A DNA stretch of 64,000 nucleotides. Source: JBEVJK01 sp963791325. GTDB lineage: Bacteria; Pseudomonadota; Alphaproteobacteria; Rhizobiales; Rhizobiaceae. The DNA lies in the NCBI GenBank assembly GCA_963791325.1, contig CAWBRU010000005.1:408406-472405 (forward strand), given 5' to 3'. Made by a program: the position numbers and the translations under genes. Of this stretch, positions 28,090 to 38,240 are shown in pieces; within the stretch, counting starts at the first letter, position 1, and each line of letters starts with the position of its first letter. The notes under the pieces are model-generated. The model was given only the letters and a program-made list of their open reading frames with translations. It was not told where the DNA came from and did not search any database.

Positions 28090-29033
28090 CAGTCGCCCGC
28101 GCCGAAGCGCGCGTGGTTGTCGAGCCAATAGCGGGCGATGTCCTCGCGGCGCATGAACAGGGCGCCCGGCGCCCGGCCGACATGCTCGAGCACCGCGCGC
28201 AGCCCCGCGGCCCGGTTCGGCTGGCCCATCCAGCGGGCATGGACGCAGATGGTCAGCATGCGCCCGCCGGTCTCGTCCGCCTCGTCGAGCAGATAGTCGA
28301 TCGCCGCGCGGCAGTCCTCGGTGAAGTCGCGCGGATTGCTGTAGCCGGGGGCGATCAGGTAGCGGCTGTCGTTGAGGGTCTTGGAATAGGGCACGATCAG
28401 GATACGGCTGCCCTTGTGGTCGGCGAAATAAGGGAGATCGTCGTTGCAAGGATCGGCGTGGTAGAGAAAGCCGCCTTCCTCCACCAGCAGGTCGCGGGTG
28501 TTGACGCTGGGAAAGGAGCGGCAGTTCCAGCCGAGCGGGCGCCGGCCGGCGACCTCGCGGTAAAGTGCAATGGCCGAGCGGAGGTCGCGCGCCTCCGCGG
28601 CGCGCGGCAGCAGCGAATATTCTCGCCAGCGCAGGCCATGGCCGAGCAGATCGTGGCCACGCTCGTTCATCCAGGCCGCGACTTCCGGATTGCGCTGCAG
28701 CGCCACCGCGCAGGCCGACACCGTGACCGGGACGTCGAAGCGGTCGAACAGCCGGGCGAGCCGCCAGACGCCGGCGCGGCTGCCATATTCGAAGTGGGTC
28801 TCGGTGCCGAGATCGCGCACCGGCGGGCTCACCGGAATGTTGTACTCGCCCCAATTGTCGTTCTTGCCGTCCTCCAGCCAGGACTGCTCCGATCCCTCCT
28901 CGTAGTTGAGCACCAGATTGATCGCGAGCTTGGCGCCACCGGGCCAGGTGACGAAAGGCGGCCGCCGGCCATAGCCGATGAAGTCGCGCGGCTGGCTTTC
29001 GCCATGGCCGGCCGCCGGGTCGGATCCGGCCAT
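28089..29033 (-). CDS. PuuE-like polysaccharide-deacetylase-fold hydrolase (allantoinase type)
   Basis: A 314-residue NodB-homology protein closest in pattern to PuuE allantoinases: W-P-G-G-A-K-L-A-I-N-L-V-L-N-Y-E-E-G near the start, H-D-L-L-G-H-G in the first third, R-S-F-P-S-V-N-T-R and a late H-A-R-W-M-G-Q-P-N-R. PuuE opens the hydantoin ring of allantoin without relation to classical amidohydrolases. Here it is directly coupled (one-base overlap) to a gene for a classical cyclic amidohydrolase, so two unrelated ring-opening enzyme types share one operon. It also overlaps the upstream epimerase gene by one base. Deacetylation of another substrate cannot be excluded. Confidence 0.88.
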   Translation of the reverse strand: MAGSDPAAGHGESQPRDFIGYGRRPPFVTWPGGAKLAINLVLNYEEGSEQSWLEDGKNDNWGEYNIPVSPPVRDLGTETHFEYGSRAGVWRLARLFDRFDVPVTVSACAVALQRNPEVAAWMNERGHDLLGHGLRWREYSLLPRAAEARDLRSAIALYREVAGRRPLGWNCRSFPSVNTRDLLVEEGGFLYHADPCNDDLPYFADHKGSRILIVPYSKTLNDSRYLIAPGYSNPRDFTEDCRAAIDYLLDEADETGGRMLTICVHARWMGQPNRAAGLRAVLEHVGRAPGALFMRREDIARYWLDNHARFGAGD

Positions 29034-30076
29034 CAGCGCGTCTCCTTCGGCTCGAAATCGTCATGCGCGACGATCCAATCCATATAGTCGAGGAAGGCTG
29101 CCTTGCCCGGCCGCGGCCGCCAGCCGGTGTCGCGCTCGATGCGGGCGGTGTCGTAGGCGCCCCACATGCCCGTCTTGAGCGCGGTGTCCTGGATGATGTT
29201 GGCTCCTTGATCGGGGCTGACCTCGACCTCGAGGCCGGGCACCCGCTCGCGCGCCCAGCCGACGAAGTCGCCGATGGTGGCGGTGGTGCCGCTGCCGATA
29301 TTGTAGTGGCGGTAGCGCAGCTGAGGCGCTGCGATGAGCGCCATGATCGCCTCGGCGACATCGGCGGAATGGACATAGTCGCCGAGCGGTTCGAGGCTGT
29401 TGGGGCGGATCGTCTCGCCGGTGAGCGCCATATGCGCGACCCGGTGCGGCACATGGCGGAAGTTGCGCGTCTCCGTCACCCGGTCCATCGGCCCGTAGAC
29501 GGAGGCCAGGCGAACCGAGGCGGCCGACAGGCCGAACAGATCGGCATAGCGGTTGACCACCATCTCGGAGGCGAATTTGGAGATGCCGTAGAGCGTGAGC
29601 GGCGCGACATAGCCGTCCTCGGGCAGCGGCTCGCCTGCCCAGTCCGGGCCGTGGTGCCGGTAGATGGCGCCTGAGCTGACATAGATGAAGCGCTTGACGC
29701 TTGGGCGGCGCCGGGCCCATTCGAGCATCTTCACCGTGCCCATCAGGTTGACCTCGACGATCCGGTCCGGCGCCTCGGCTTCGGGCTGCCGCTTGGCCGC
29801 AGCGGCCGTGCCGCGGGAGATCGGCGTGATCGTGGCGCCGTGAGCAACCGCCGAGATGTCCTGCGCATCGAGCGCCTCGGTCCAGGCGTCGGGGTCGAGA
29901 ATATCGGCCGCAATCACCGTGAGCCGGTCACGCACCCGGGCGAAATAGCGCTCGGCGAGGCGATCGAGGTTGGCCCGGTCGAGGATCACGGCGCGCGCCG
30001 CGGGGTCGCGCTCCAGCCATTGCCTGGCCAGGACGCTCATCACGAAGCCGGTCCCCCCGGTCACCAGAAGCGTCAT
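29033..30076 (-). CDS. NAD-dependent epimerase/dehydratase family protein
   Basis: A 347-residue extended SDR. The N-terminal V-T-G-G-T-G-F-V nucleotide motif, the serine region Y-V-S-S-G-A-I-Y and the catalytic Y-G-I-S-K are visible, as is G-S-G-T-T-A-T-I in the C-terminal substrate half. Such enzymes epimerise, dehydrate or oxidise nucleotide sugars or other alcohols. In a catabolic operon with transporters it more likely handles a small polyhydroxy compound. The ribosome binding site (gaggagg) fits ATG 30076. It overlaps the next gene by one base and lies 27 nt after the SDR gene. Confidence 0.9.
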   Translation of the reverse strand: MTLLVTGGTGFVMSVLARQWLERDPAARAVILDRANLDRLAERYFARVRDRLTVIAADILDPDAWTEALDAQDISAVAHGATITPISRGTAAAAKRQPEAEAPDRIVEVNLMGTVKMLEWARRRPSVKRFIYVSSGAIYRHHGPDWAGEPLPEDGYVAPLTLYGISKFASEMVVNRYADLFGLSAASVRLASVYGPMDRVTETRNFRHVPHRVAHMALTGETIRPNSLEPLGDYVHSADVAEAIMALIAAPQLRYRHYNIGSGTTATIGDFVGWARERVPGLEVEVSPDQGANIIQDTALKTGMWGAYDTARIERDTGWRPRPGKAAFLDYMDWIVAHDDFEPKETR

Positions 30077-30103
30077 GTCAACCTCCTCTTGAAAAGCTCA
30101 GGA

Positions 30104-30859
30104 TCAGCGCACCGCATAGCCGCCATCGACGAGCAGATCGGTGCCGGTCACGAACGAGGCCTCGGCCGACAGCAGGAAGGCTGCGGCCGGCGCAATCTCG
30201 TCGGGCTCGGCGATGCGGCCTAGAAGATGGGCCGGGCCGAGCGCGGCGTTGGCGGCGTCGAAATCCGGGAAGCGGCGTAACAACCGCTCGGTGGCGACAG
30301 CGCCGGGCGACAGGCTGTTGACGCGGATGCGCTCCCGCGCGTGGTCGAGCGCCATCGCCTTGGCGAGGTGGACGAGCCCGGCCTTGGCGGCGCAATAGGC
30401 CACCGCACGCGGCGCGGCGACGCGCGCGAATTGCGAGCCGATGAACACGACCGAGCCACCGCCGCCGGCTGCCATGGCGGGCACGGCCGATTTGGCGAGG
30501 TAGAAGGCGCCGGTCAGGCCGACCGCGATCTCGGCGTTCCAGGCCTCGGGATCAAGGTCGGTGACGGTGCCGGCCCGGGACGGCGCGGCGGCGTTGTGGA
30601 CCAGGCCGTCAAGCCGGCCGAAATGCTGCCGAGCGCTCGCCACGGCCGCCTCCGCCGAGCCGAGATCGGCGACGTCGCAGGCAATGCCGAGCGCGGCGGC
30701 GCCGAGCCCGTCCGCCAGCGCCCGTGCCGCTTCGCCGCGCAGGTCGGCACAGATCACCTTGGCGCCTTCGGCGATGCAGCGCGCCGCTATGGCCGCGCCG
30801 ATGCCGCTTGCGGCACCGCTGATCAGCACCACCTGTCCCGAGAGCCGCGCTGCCGTCAT
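30104..30859 (-). CDS. Short-chain dehydrogenase/reductase (FabG-like)
   Basis: A 251-residue classical SDR: S-G-A-A-S-G-I-G at the cofactor site, N-A-A at residue ~88, the catalytic serine in V-F-I-G-S-Q, Y-C-A-A-K, and the C-terminal V-T-G-T-D-L-L-V-D-G-G-Y typical of the group. It oxidises or reduces an alcohol/ketone with NAD(P). The start overlaps the MFS gene stop by 4 nt. Its specific substrate in this uptake-and-catabolism operon is not readable. Confidence 0.92.
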   Translation of the reverse strand: MTAARLSGQVVLISGAASGIGAAIAARCIAEGAKVICADLRGEAARALADGLGAAALGIACDVADLGSAEAAVASARQHFGRLDGLVHNAAAPSRAGTVTDLDPEAWNAEIAVGLTGAFYLAKSAVPAMAAGGGGSVVFIGSQFARVAAPRAVAYCAAKAGLVHLAKAMALDHARERIRVNSLSPGAVATERLLRRFPDFDAANAALGPAHLLGRIAEPDEIAPAAAFLLSAEASFVTGTDLLVDGGYAVR

Positions 30860-32114
30860 TGCTTCGCCTCCGACAGCGGCTCGGCAGCGGCGGTGGCGGG
30901 CGCCTCGACGGCCGGCCGTCTGAGATTGTAGCAGGCTGCGGCCGCCACCAGGACCGCGCCGGTGCCGAGCACGGCCAGCATCGCCGCGGGCGCGGTGCGC
31001 GCCATCAGCCCGGCGGCAAGGCCGGGGGTCAGAATGTTGCCGACCGAATAGAGCAGCAGCAACGCTCCCGATGCCGCAACCATGTGGCGCGGGTCGAGCT
31101 GGGCGTTGGCGAAGGCGATCGCCACCGGATAGACGGTGAGCGCCGTCGCGCCGTAGAGGAAGAACAGGGCAAACAGCAGCGGCTCCGAGCGGTTGCCGAG
31201 CCCGGCGATGGCCGCGCAGAGCGCGACCGACAACAGCCCTTGGACGAGCAGGATCAGCCGCCGGTCGAAGCGGTCGGAAAGCCAGCCGACCGGCGTTTGC
31301 GCCAGCATGCCGGCGATCGACACCGTAGTCACCAGCCCGACCGTGGTCGCCGGCGACAGCCCGATGCCGGCGCCATAGAGCGGGGTGAGCACGAAGATGT
31401 TCAGGTTGGTGATGCCGGCCTGGAAGATCGCCACCACGGTGACCGGGGCGAGGCGGACGAGCTCTTTTAAGCCGTAGCGCTCGTCGGCAGCCGATGGCCT
31501 GGCCCCCGGCCGCGGCACCAGGTTCGCAAGCTCGGGCCAGCGGCCGGCGGTGAGCTTGGCGACAAGCGCCACGAGCATGGTGGCGGCGCCGCCGAGGAAC
31601 AGATAGGGCGATTGCGGCCCGACCGCCGCGACCAGCAGCTGGCCGATCAGCACCGCCAGCGCCGTCGTCAGCATATAGACCGAAAACAGCCGGCCGCGAT
31701 TGGCGCGTCCGGCATAGAGGTTGATCCAGCTCTCGCAGATCACGAACAGCGCCGACATCGCCATGCCGCCGAGCAGCCGGAACAGCATCCAGGCGGGTTG
31801 GGCGGTGGTCAGCGACAGGCCGATGGCGCCCGCGCCGGCGAGCAGCATGATCAAGGTGAAGCTCCGCTCATGGCCGGCGCGGGCGACCAGCGCGCGGGCG
31901 ATCAGGCAGCCGATCAGGAAGCCCACCGGATAGGCGGTGAGCACCAGCTGCACCGCCATGGGGTCGGTGCCGGGACCGCTGAGATGCAGGGAGACGGCGG
32001 TGGTGAGCATGGCGCTGCCGGTGCCGGCAAGGCAGAGAGCCGATAGCATCGGCAGCACGGCGCGCAGGCTGCCGATGCGCGCCAAGAGCGCGGCCAGGGG
32101 CGGGACGGGCGCCG

Positions 32115-32118
<4 letters not shown>
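30856..32118 (-). CDS. MFS transporter (YcaD-like)
   Basis: A 420-residue major facilitator with about twelve predicted membrane helices and the MFS loop motif (G-W-L-S-D-R-F-D-R-R) between helices 8 and 9. The first half includes A-L-F-V-I-C-E-S-W-I-N-L-Y, characteristic of YcaD/YfkF-type exporters. It lies between the ATPase gene and the SDR gene, with 4-nt overlaps on both sides, so it belongs to the operon. It may export a product or act as a second uptake route. Confidence 0.9.
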
Positions 32119-34162
<2,044 letters not shown>

Positions 34163-34166
<4 letters not shown>

Positions 34167-35041
34167 GGCTTCCACGCTTCCCGGAGCCCGTCGGCCAGCA
34201 GGTTGAAGCCGAGCACCAGGCTGACGATGGCCGCCGACGGTGCCAGCGACATCAGCGGCCAGACGTTGAGCACGGTGGTGCTTTCCTTGACCATGCCGCC
34301 CCAGTCCGGATTGGGCGGCGGCAGGCCGAGACCGAGAAAGCCCAGGATGCCGATGGTGATGATGGTGTAGCCGATGCGCAGGCAGGCATCGACGATCAGC
34401 ATGTTGCGGCAGTTGGGCAGCAGCTCGACCAGCATGATGTAGGCCGTGCTCTCGGCGCGCAGCCGCGCCGCGGCGACGTATTCCTGCTCCTTGAGGCCAA
34501 GCACCAGGCTGCGGGTGATACGCCCGATGCCGGGGGCCGAGGCGATCGTCGTGGCGATCACGATGTTGATCACCGAGGGGCCGATATTGGCGATCAGGAT
34601 GACGTAGAGCACGAGCACGGGGAAGGCGAGGATGATGTCGGACAGCCGGCTGATCAGCGCGTCGACCCAGCCGCCATAGTAGCCGGCGAGCATGCCGAGC
34701 GTGATGCCGACGGCCATCGCCACCGCGACCGAGAGCGGCGCCACCACCAGCACCGTGCGGGCGCCATAGATCAGCCGCGACAAGAGATCGCGGCCAAGGA
34801 TGTCGGTGCCGAGCCAATGCGCGGCCGACGGCGTCGGGTCGGCCAGCGCCATCACGTCCTGCTCGGTGGGCGAGGGCAGCGGCAGGATCGGCGCGGCGAT
34901 CGCCAGCACGATCCAGAAGGCGACCAGGAACAGTCCGGTGAGCGCCGTGGGCGAGCGGAAGATGCGGGTCCATTTGCGCGGCCGGCGCCTGGCCGGCTGG
35001 GCCACCGCCTGGTCGATTTCGTCTGCGCCGACCGAGCTCAT
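34163..35041 (-). CDS. Oligopeptide-type ABC permease, DppC-like
   Basis: A 292-residue inner-membrane permease of the DppC/OppC family. A charged N-terminus carries R-K-W-T-R-I-F-R-S-P-T-A-L before helix 1. About six helices follow, with the cytoplasmic EAA loop as E-Y-V-A-A-A-R-L-R-A-E-S-T. The conserved H-W-L-G-T-D-I-L-G-R-D segment is present. It forms the transmembrane channel with the DppB-like partner; the two genes overlap by 4 nt, as do this gene and the ATPase gene. Confidence 0.95.
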
Positions 35042-36051
35042 CGGACCCGGATGCGCGGATCAAGCAGCATGTAGCCGAGATCGCCGAGAAACTGAGTGGT
35101 GACGGCGATCGCCACGGTGATCAGGGTTGCCGCTTCGAGCGTGGCGACATCGCCGAACAGGCTGGCCTCGAGCAGCAGCCGGCCGAAGCCGGGATAGGCA
35201 AACACCAGCTCGGTGACGACGACCCCGCTGATCAGGAAGTTGATCTGCAGCAGAAGCACCGTGAACGGCGCGATCATGGCATTGCGCAAGGCGTGGGCGA
35301 GCACCACCCGGCGCATGCTCATGCCCTTGAGCACGGCCGTGCGGATATAGGGCTTTTCCATGACGCCGATCATCGAGATGCGGATCATCCGCGCCACATA
35401 GCCGAAATCGTAGAGCACCAGCACCGCCACCGGCAGCACGAATTGCGAAGGCACTGGCCAGCCGCTGCCCTCGTCGAGCGGACTGGTGCCGGGCAGGACC
35501 GGCCAGACGATGACGAACAGCGTTACCAGGAACACCCCCGAGGCGAATTCGGGGATCGACGTGAGGCTGATCGAGACCACCGACAGGCCCCGGTCGAGCG
35601 CCGAGCCTTCGCGCAAGCCGGCCAGCACCCCGAAGATCATCGACAGCGGCACGATCAGCAGGAAGGCCAGCCCGGCGAGGATGGCGGTGTTGCCGAGCCG
35701 GTCCCAGATCACATCGTTGACCGGCACCTTGTTGAGCGTCGAATAGCCGAAATTGCCGAAATAGCGGGCGCCGCGCGGGTCGGTGAAGTTGAGCCCGGTG
35801 CCGGGATCCTGCAACGGGTCGGGAATGATGCCGAGCAGAACGCCGGCCCAGCGGCCGTAGCGGACGATCAGCGGATCGTCGGCCTTCAGCTTGTGGGTGA
35901 GAAGATCGACCTGCTCCTGAGTGGCGAACGGGCCGAGCGATTTGCGCGCCACGCTGCCCGGCGAGAACTCGCAGACGGCGAACACCAGGAACGAGGCGCC
36001 GACCATGGTCAGCAGCATCAACGCCAAACGCTTCGCCAGGAATCTCGCCAT
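35038..36051 (-). CDS. Oligopeptide-type ABC permease, DppB-like
   Basis: A 337-residue inner-membrane permease of the DppB/OppB family. It begins with the typical F-L-A-K-R-L-A-L-M-L-L-T-M helix and has about six transmembrane helices. The EAA loop reads Y-I-R-T-A-V-L-K-G-M-S, and the family ending V-F-A-Y-P-G-F-G-R-L is present. It pairs with the DppC-like subunit. It lies 58 nt downstream of the binding-protein gene. Confidence 0.95.
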   Translation of the reverse strand: MARFLAKRLALMLLTMVGASFLVFAVCEFSPGSVARKSLGPFATQEQVDLLTHKLKADDPLIVRYGRWAGVLLGIIPDPLQDPGTGLNFTDPRGARYFGNFGYSTLNKVPVNDVIWDRLGNTAILAGLAFLLIVPLSMIFGVLAGLREGSALDRGLSVVSISLTSIPEFASGVFLVTLFVIVWPVLPGTSPLDEGSGWPVPSQFVLPVAVLVLYDFGYVARMIRISMIGVMEKPYIRTAVLKGMSMRRVVLAHALRNAMIAPFTVLLLQINFLISGVVVTELVFAYPGFGRLLLEASLFGDVATLEAATLITVAIAVTTQFLGDLGYMLLDPRIRVR

Positions 36052-36109
36052 CCGCCGGCCGGATCCGATCTGCCGTTGCCCGCCCAGCCTGGACCGCGGC
36101 TACGGCCAC

Positions 36110-37783
36110 TCAGGCCGCAGCCACCGCGTATTGATGGGCGAAGATATATTGCGACGGATGCAGCTCGAAGCCCACCACCTTCTTGTCCATGACCGTCGAG
36201 AACACCCGCCAGAATGGCTGCACGATCGGCCCTTCCTCCTGCATGATGATTTCGATCTTCTCCATCACCTTGCTGCGTTCCTTGGGGTCGAGAATGCCCT
36301 CGGCCTGGGTGAGCAGCTGATCGAACTCGGCATTGGAGAAGTGCGATTCGTTCCACGCCGCATTCGACCGGTAGGCAAGTCCGAGCGTCATGATCGCCAG
36401 CGGCCGGTGGCCCCAGGCGGTCAGGCTGAACGGCGCGTCGGTCCACACCTCCCAATATTGCGCGCTGGGCAGCGACTTGATGTTGATCTTGATGCCGACG
36501 TCCTTGAACTGCTCGGCCAGCACCTGGGCCGTGTTGAGCTCCCAGATCGGATCCGGACGGGTGACCATGTCGAACTCGAAGCCGTCGGGATAGCCGGCGT
36601 CGGCGAGCAGCTTCTTGGCCTTGTCGATGTCGCGCGTATATTTCGGCAGGGCGAAATATTCCGGGTGCGAAGGAGCCACGTGGTGGTCCTCGGCCGGCGT
36701 GCCGGCGCCGAGCAGCGAGGTCTGGATCACCTTGTCGCGGTCGATCGCATAGCGCATCGCCTGGCGCACGCGCTTGTCCTTGAACTGTTCGACATCGGGG
36801 TGCATGCGCGCCACGATCGTCTGGGTGGTCTCGACCTTGTGCACGGCGACATGCGGGAACGCCTTCATCGAATTGATCTGCACCGCATCGGCTTCCGACA
36901 GGCCATCGACTTGCTTGGAGGCCATCGCGGCGATACCGGCACCGGGATTGTCGCCGAGGTCGACGAACTCGAAGCTGTCGAGGTAAGGACCGTCGCCCCA
37001 ATAGTCGCTGCGCGGCTTGTATTTGGCATTCTTGCCGACGGTGAATTCGACGAGCTCGAACGGGCCGGTGCCGTTCGCACCAGGACCGAATTTGCCGTTC
37101 TCCTCAGGATCGAGGATGAACATCGGATAATGGAAGAGGTGTTCGGCCACCGCGATTTGCGGCGAGAAGGCGTTGAGCTTGACGGTGTGGTCGTCGACCT
37201 TCTCGATGGCGTTGTCGGCCCACAATTTGCTGGATTTCTTCGGGTTGCCCTTGTCGTCCTTCTGGCCGGTGTCGACCTCCTGGACGAGATAGCCGGTGAA
37301 CAGCCCGAGCATCGAGGAGCCGATCGCCGGGTCGCAGACCCGCTTCAAATTCCAGACCACGTCGTCGGCTGTGAGGGGGCGGCCGCTGTGCCATTTGACG
37401 TCCTTGCGGACATAGAGGGTCCAGGTCTTCAGGTCGTCGCTGACCTCCCACTTCTCCAGCAGATAGGGACGGGTGATGTTGTTCTTGTCGGTGAGGGTCA
37501 GGTACTCGCAGACCTGGCGGATGACATTGGAGCGCTCGGCGAAATCAGCCAGATGCGGATCCTTGATCTCCATGCAGCGCATGCCGATGCGCAAGCCGCC
37601 GCCTTTGGGCTTGTCCTCCGCCCGGGCGCGCGCGAACGGGTCGGCCAGGCCGGCCATCGCATAGGCGCTCGCCGCCGAAAGGCCGAGCAGGGTGGATTTG
37701 CGAAGGAATTCGCGGCGGCCGATCTTGCCGCCGGCGAGTTGGTCGAGCAGCGTCGGCACATAGGGATGGGTGATCTTATCCAC
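36110..37783 (-). CDS. Periplasmic solute-binding protein, family 5 (oligopeptide type), Tat-like signal
   Basis: A 557-residue SBP_bac_5 protein and first gene of the nine-gene operon. The long leader has G-R-R-E-F-L-R-K-S followed by a hydrophobic stretch ending in A-R-A, a twin-arginine-like signal (about residues 23-55). The mature part shows family landmarks W-T-L-Y-V-R-K-D-V-K-W-H-S-G-R-P-L-T and Y-A-I-D-R-D-K-V-I. Such proteins bind peptides but also opines, glutathione, nickel complexes or oligosaccharides. With two cyclic-amide hydrolases in the operon, a modified amino acid or ring compound is possible. A Tat signal would mean the protein is exported folded. Confidence 0.93.
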   Translation of the reverse strand: MDKITHPYVPTLLDQLAGGKIGRREFLRKSTLLGLSAASAYAMAGLADPFARARAEDKPKGGGLRIGMRCMEIKDPHLADFAERSNVIRQVCEYLTLTDKNNITRPYLLEKWEVSDDLKTWTLYVRKDVKWHSGRPLTADDVVWNLKRVCDPAIGSSMLGLFTGYLVQEVDTGQKDDKGNPKKSSKLWADNAIEKVDDHTVKLNAFSPQIAVAEHLFHYPMFILDPEENGKFGPGANGTGPFELVEFTVGKNAKYKPRSDYWGDGPYLDSFEFVDLGDNPGAGIAAMASKQVDGLSEADAVQINSMKAFPHVAVHKVETTQTIVARMHPDVEQFKDKRVRQAMRYAIDRDKVIQTSLLGAGTPAEDHHVAPSHPEYFALPKYTRDIDKAKKLLADAGYPDGFEFDMVTRPDPIWELNTAQVLAEQFKDVGIKINIKSLPSAQYWEVWTDAPFSLTAWGHRPLAIMTLGLAYRSNAAWNESHFSNAEFDQLLTQAEGILDPKERSKVMEKIEIIMQEEGPIVQPFWRVFSTVMDKKVVGFELHPSQYIFAHQYAVAAA

Positions 37784-38240
37784 GGTGATGACCTCCGAGA
37801 TCTCGCAACGGCATTGGGTTAAAGAGCGCTGCAGACGTTGTGCGCCGCGGCCGCCGGCGCGTCATGCCGCGCGCTCGCGGAAGCGACTGGCGGCCGACGG
37901 CGCTGGCCGGGCTGTCGTGCATTCCGAGGCTCCCATCGGCGGCGCCGCTGATTTGATGCGGCAGCTCGTTGTCCCAGCAAAAAGCTACACTCCGGCAGCC
38001 CCCCTACAAACGAAGATTGATTGGCCTGAGGCTCTGTTTTTTTTGGTCATCGCTGACGCCAAAAGCGCCGATCTGCGCGATCGGGCGGCTTTACAGGGTT
38101 TTGCCGGCTTCCCTAGATAGCTCGTGCCCGAAAAGGCGGGGTCATGCGCACCGGTATCGATCGTCACGCACGCCGGGCAGAGAGCCGTGGCGTGGCCGTT
38201 GAAAAGCCTGGCGCGGGCCAACGAAGGATCGGAATTCTCC
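37784..38240. promoter_or_regulatory. Divergent promoter region of the peptide-type ABC operon and the DMGDH operon
   Basis: A 457-nt gap with no convincing gene between two divergent operons. It is partly lower in G+C, with a run of nine Ts at about 38038-38046 and A+T-rich bases at 37975-38060. It should contain promoters for both directions and may house regulator sites, but no clear inverted repeat or promoter pair could be assigned by eye. Short in-frame extensions of the dehydrogenase gene (from 38124) lack a ribosome binding site. Confidence 0.4.

Noticed and set aside
35921..37822. 633-residue plus-strand frame opposite the binding protein and permease
   Set aside because: Antisense shadow with low-complexity composition; the opposite strand has clear ABC transporter genes.
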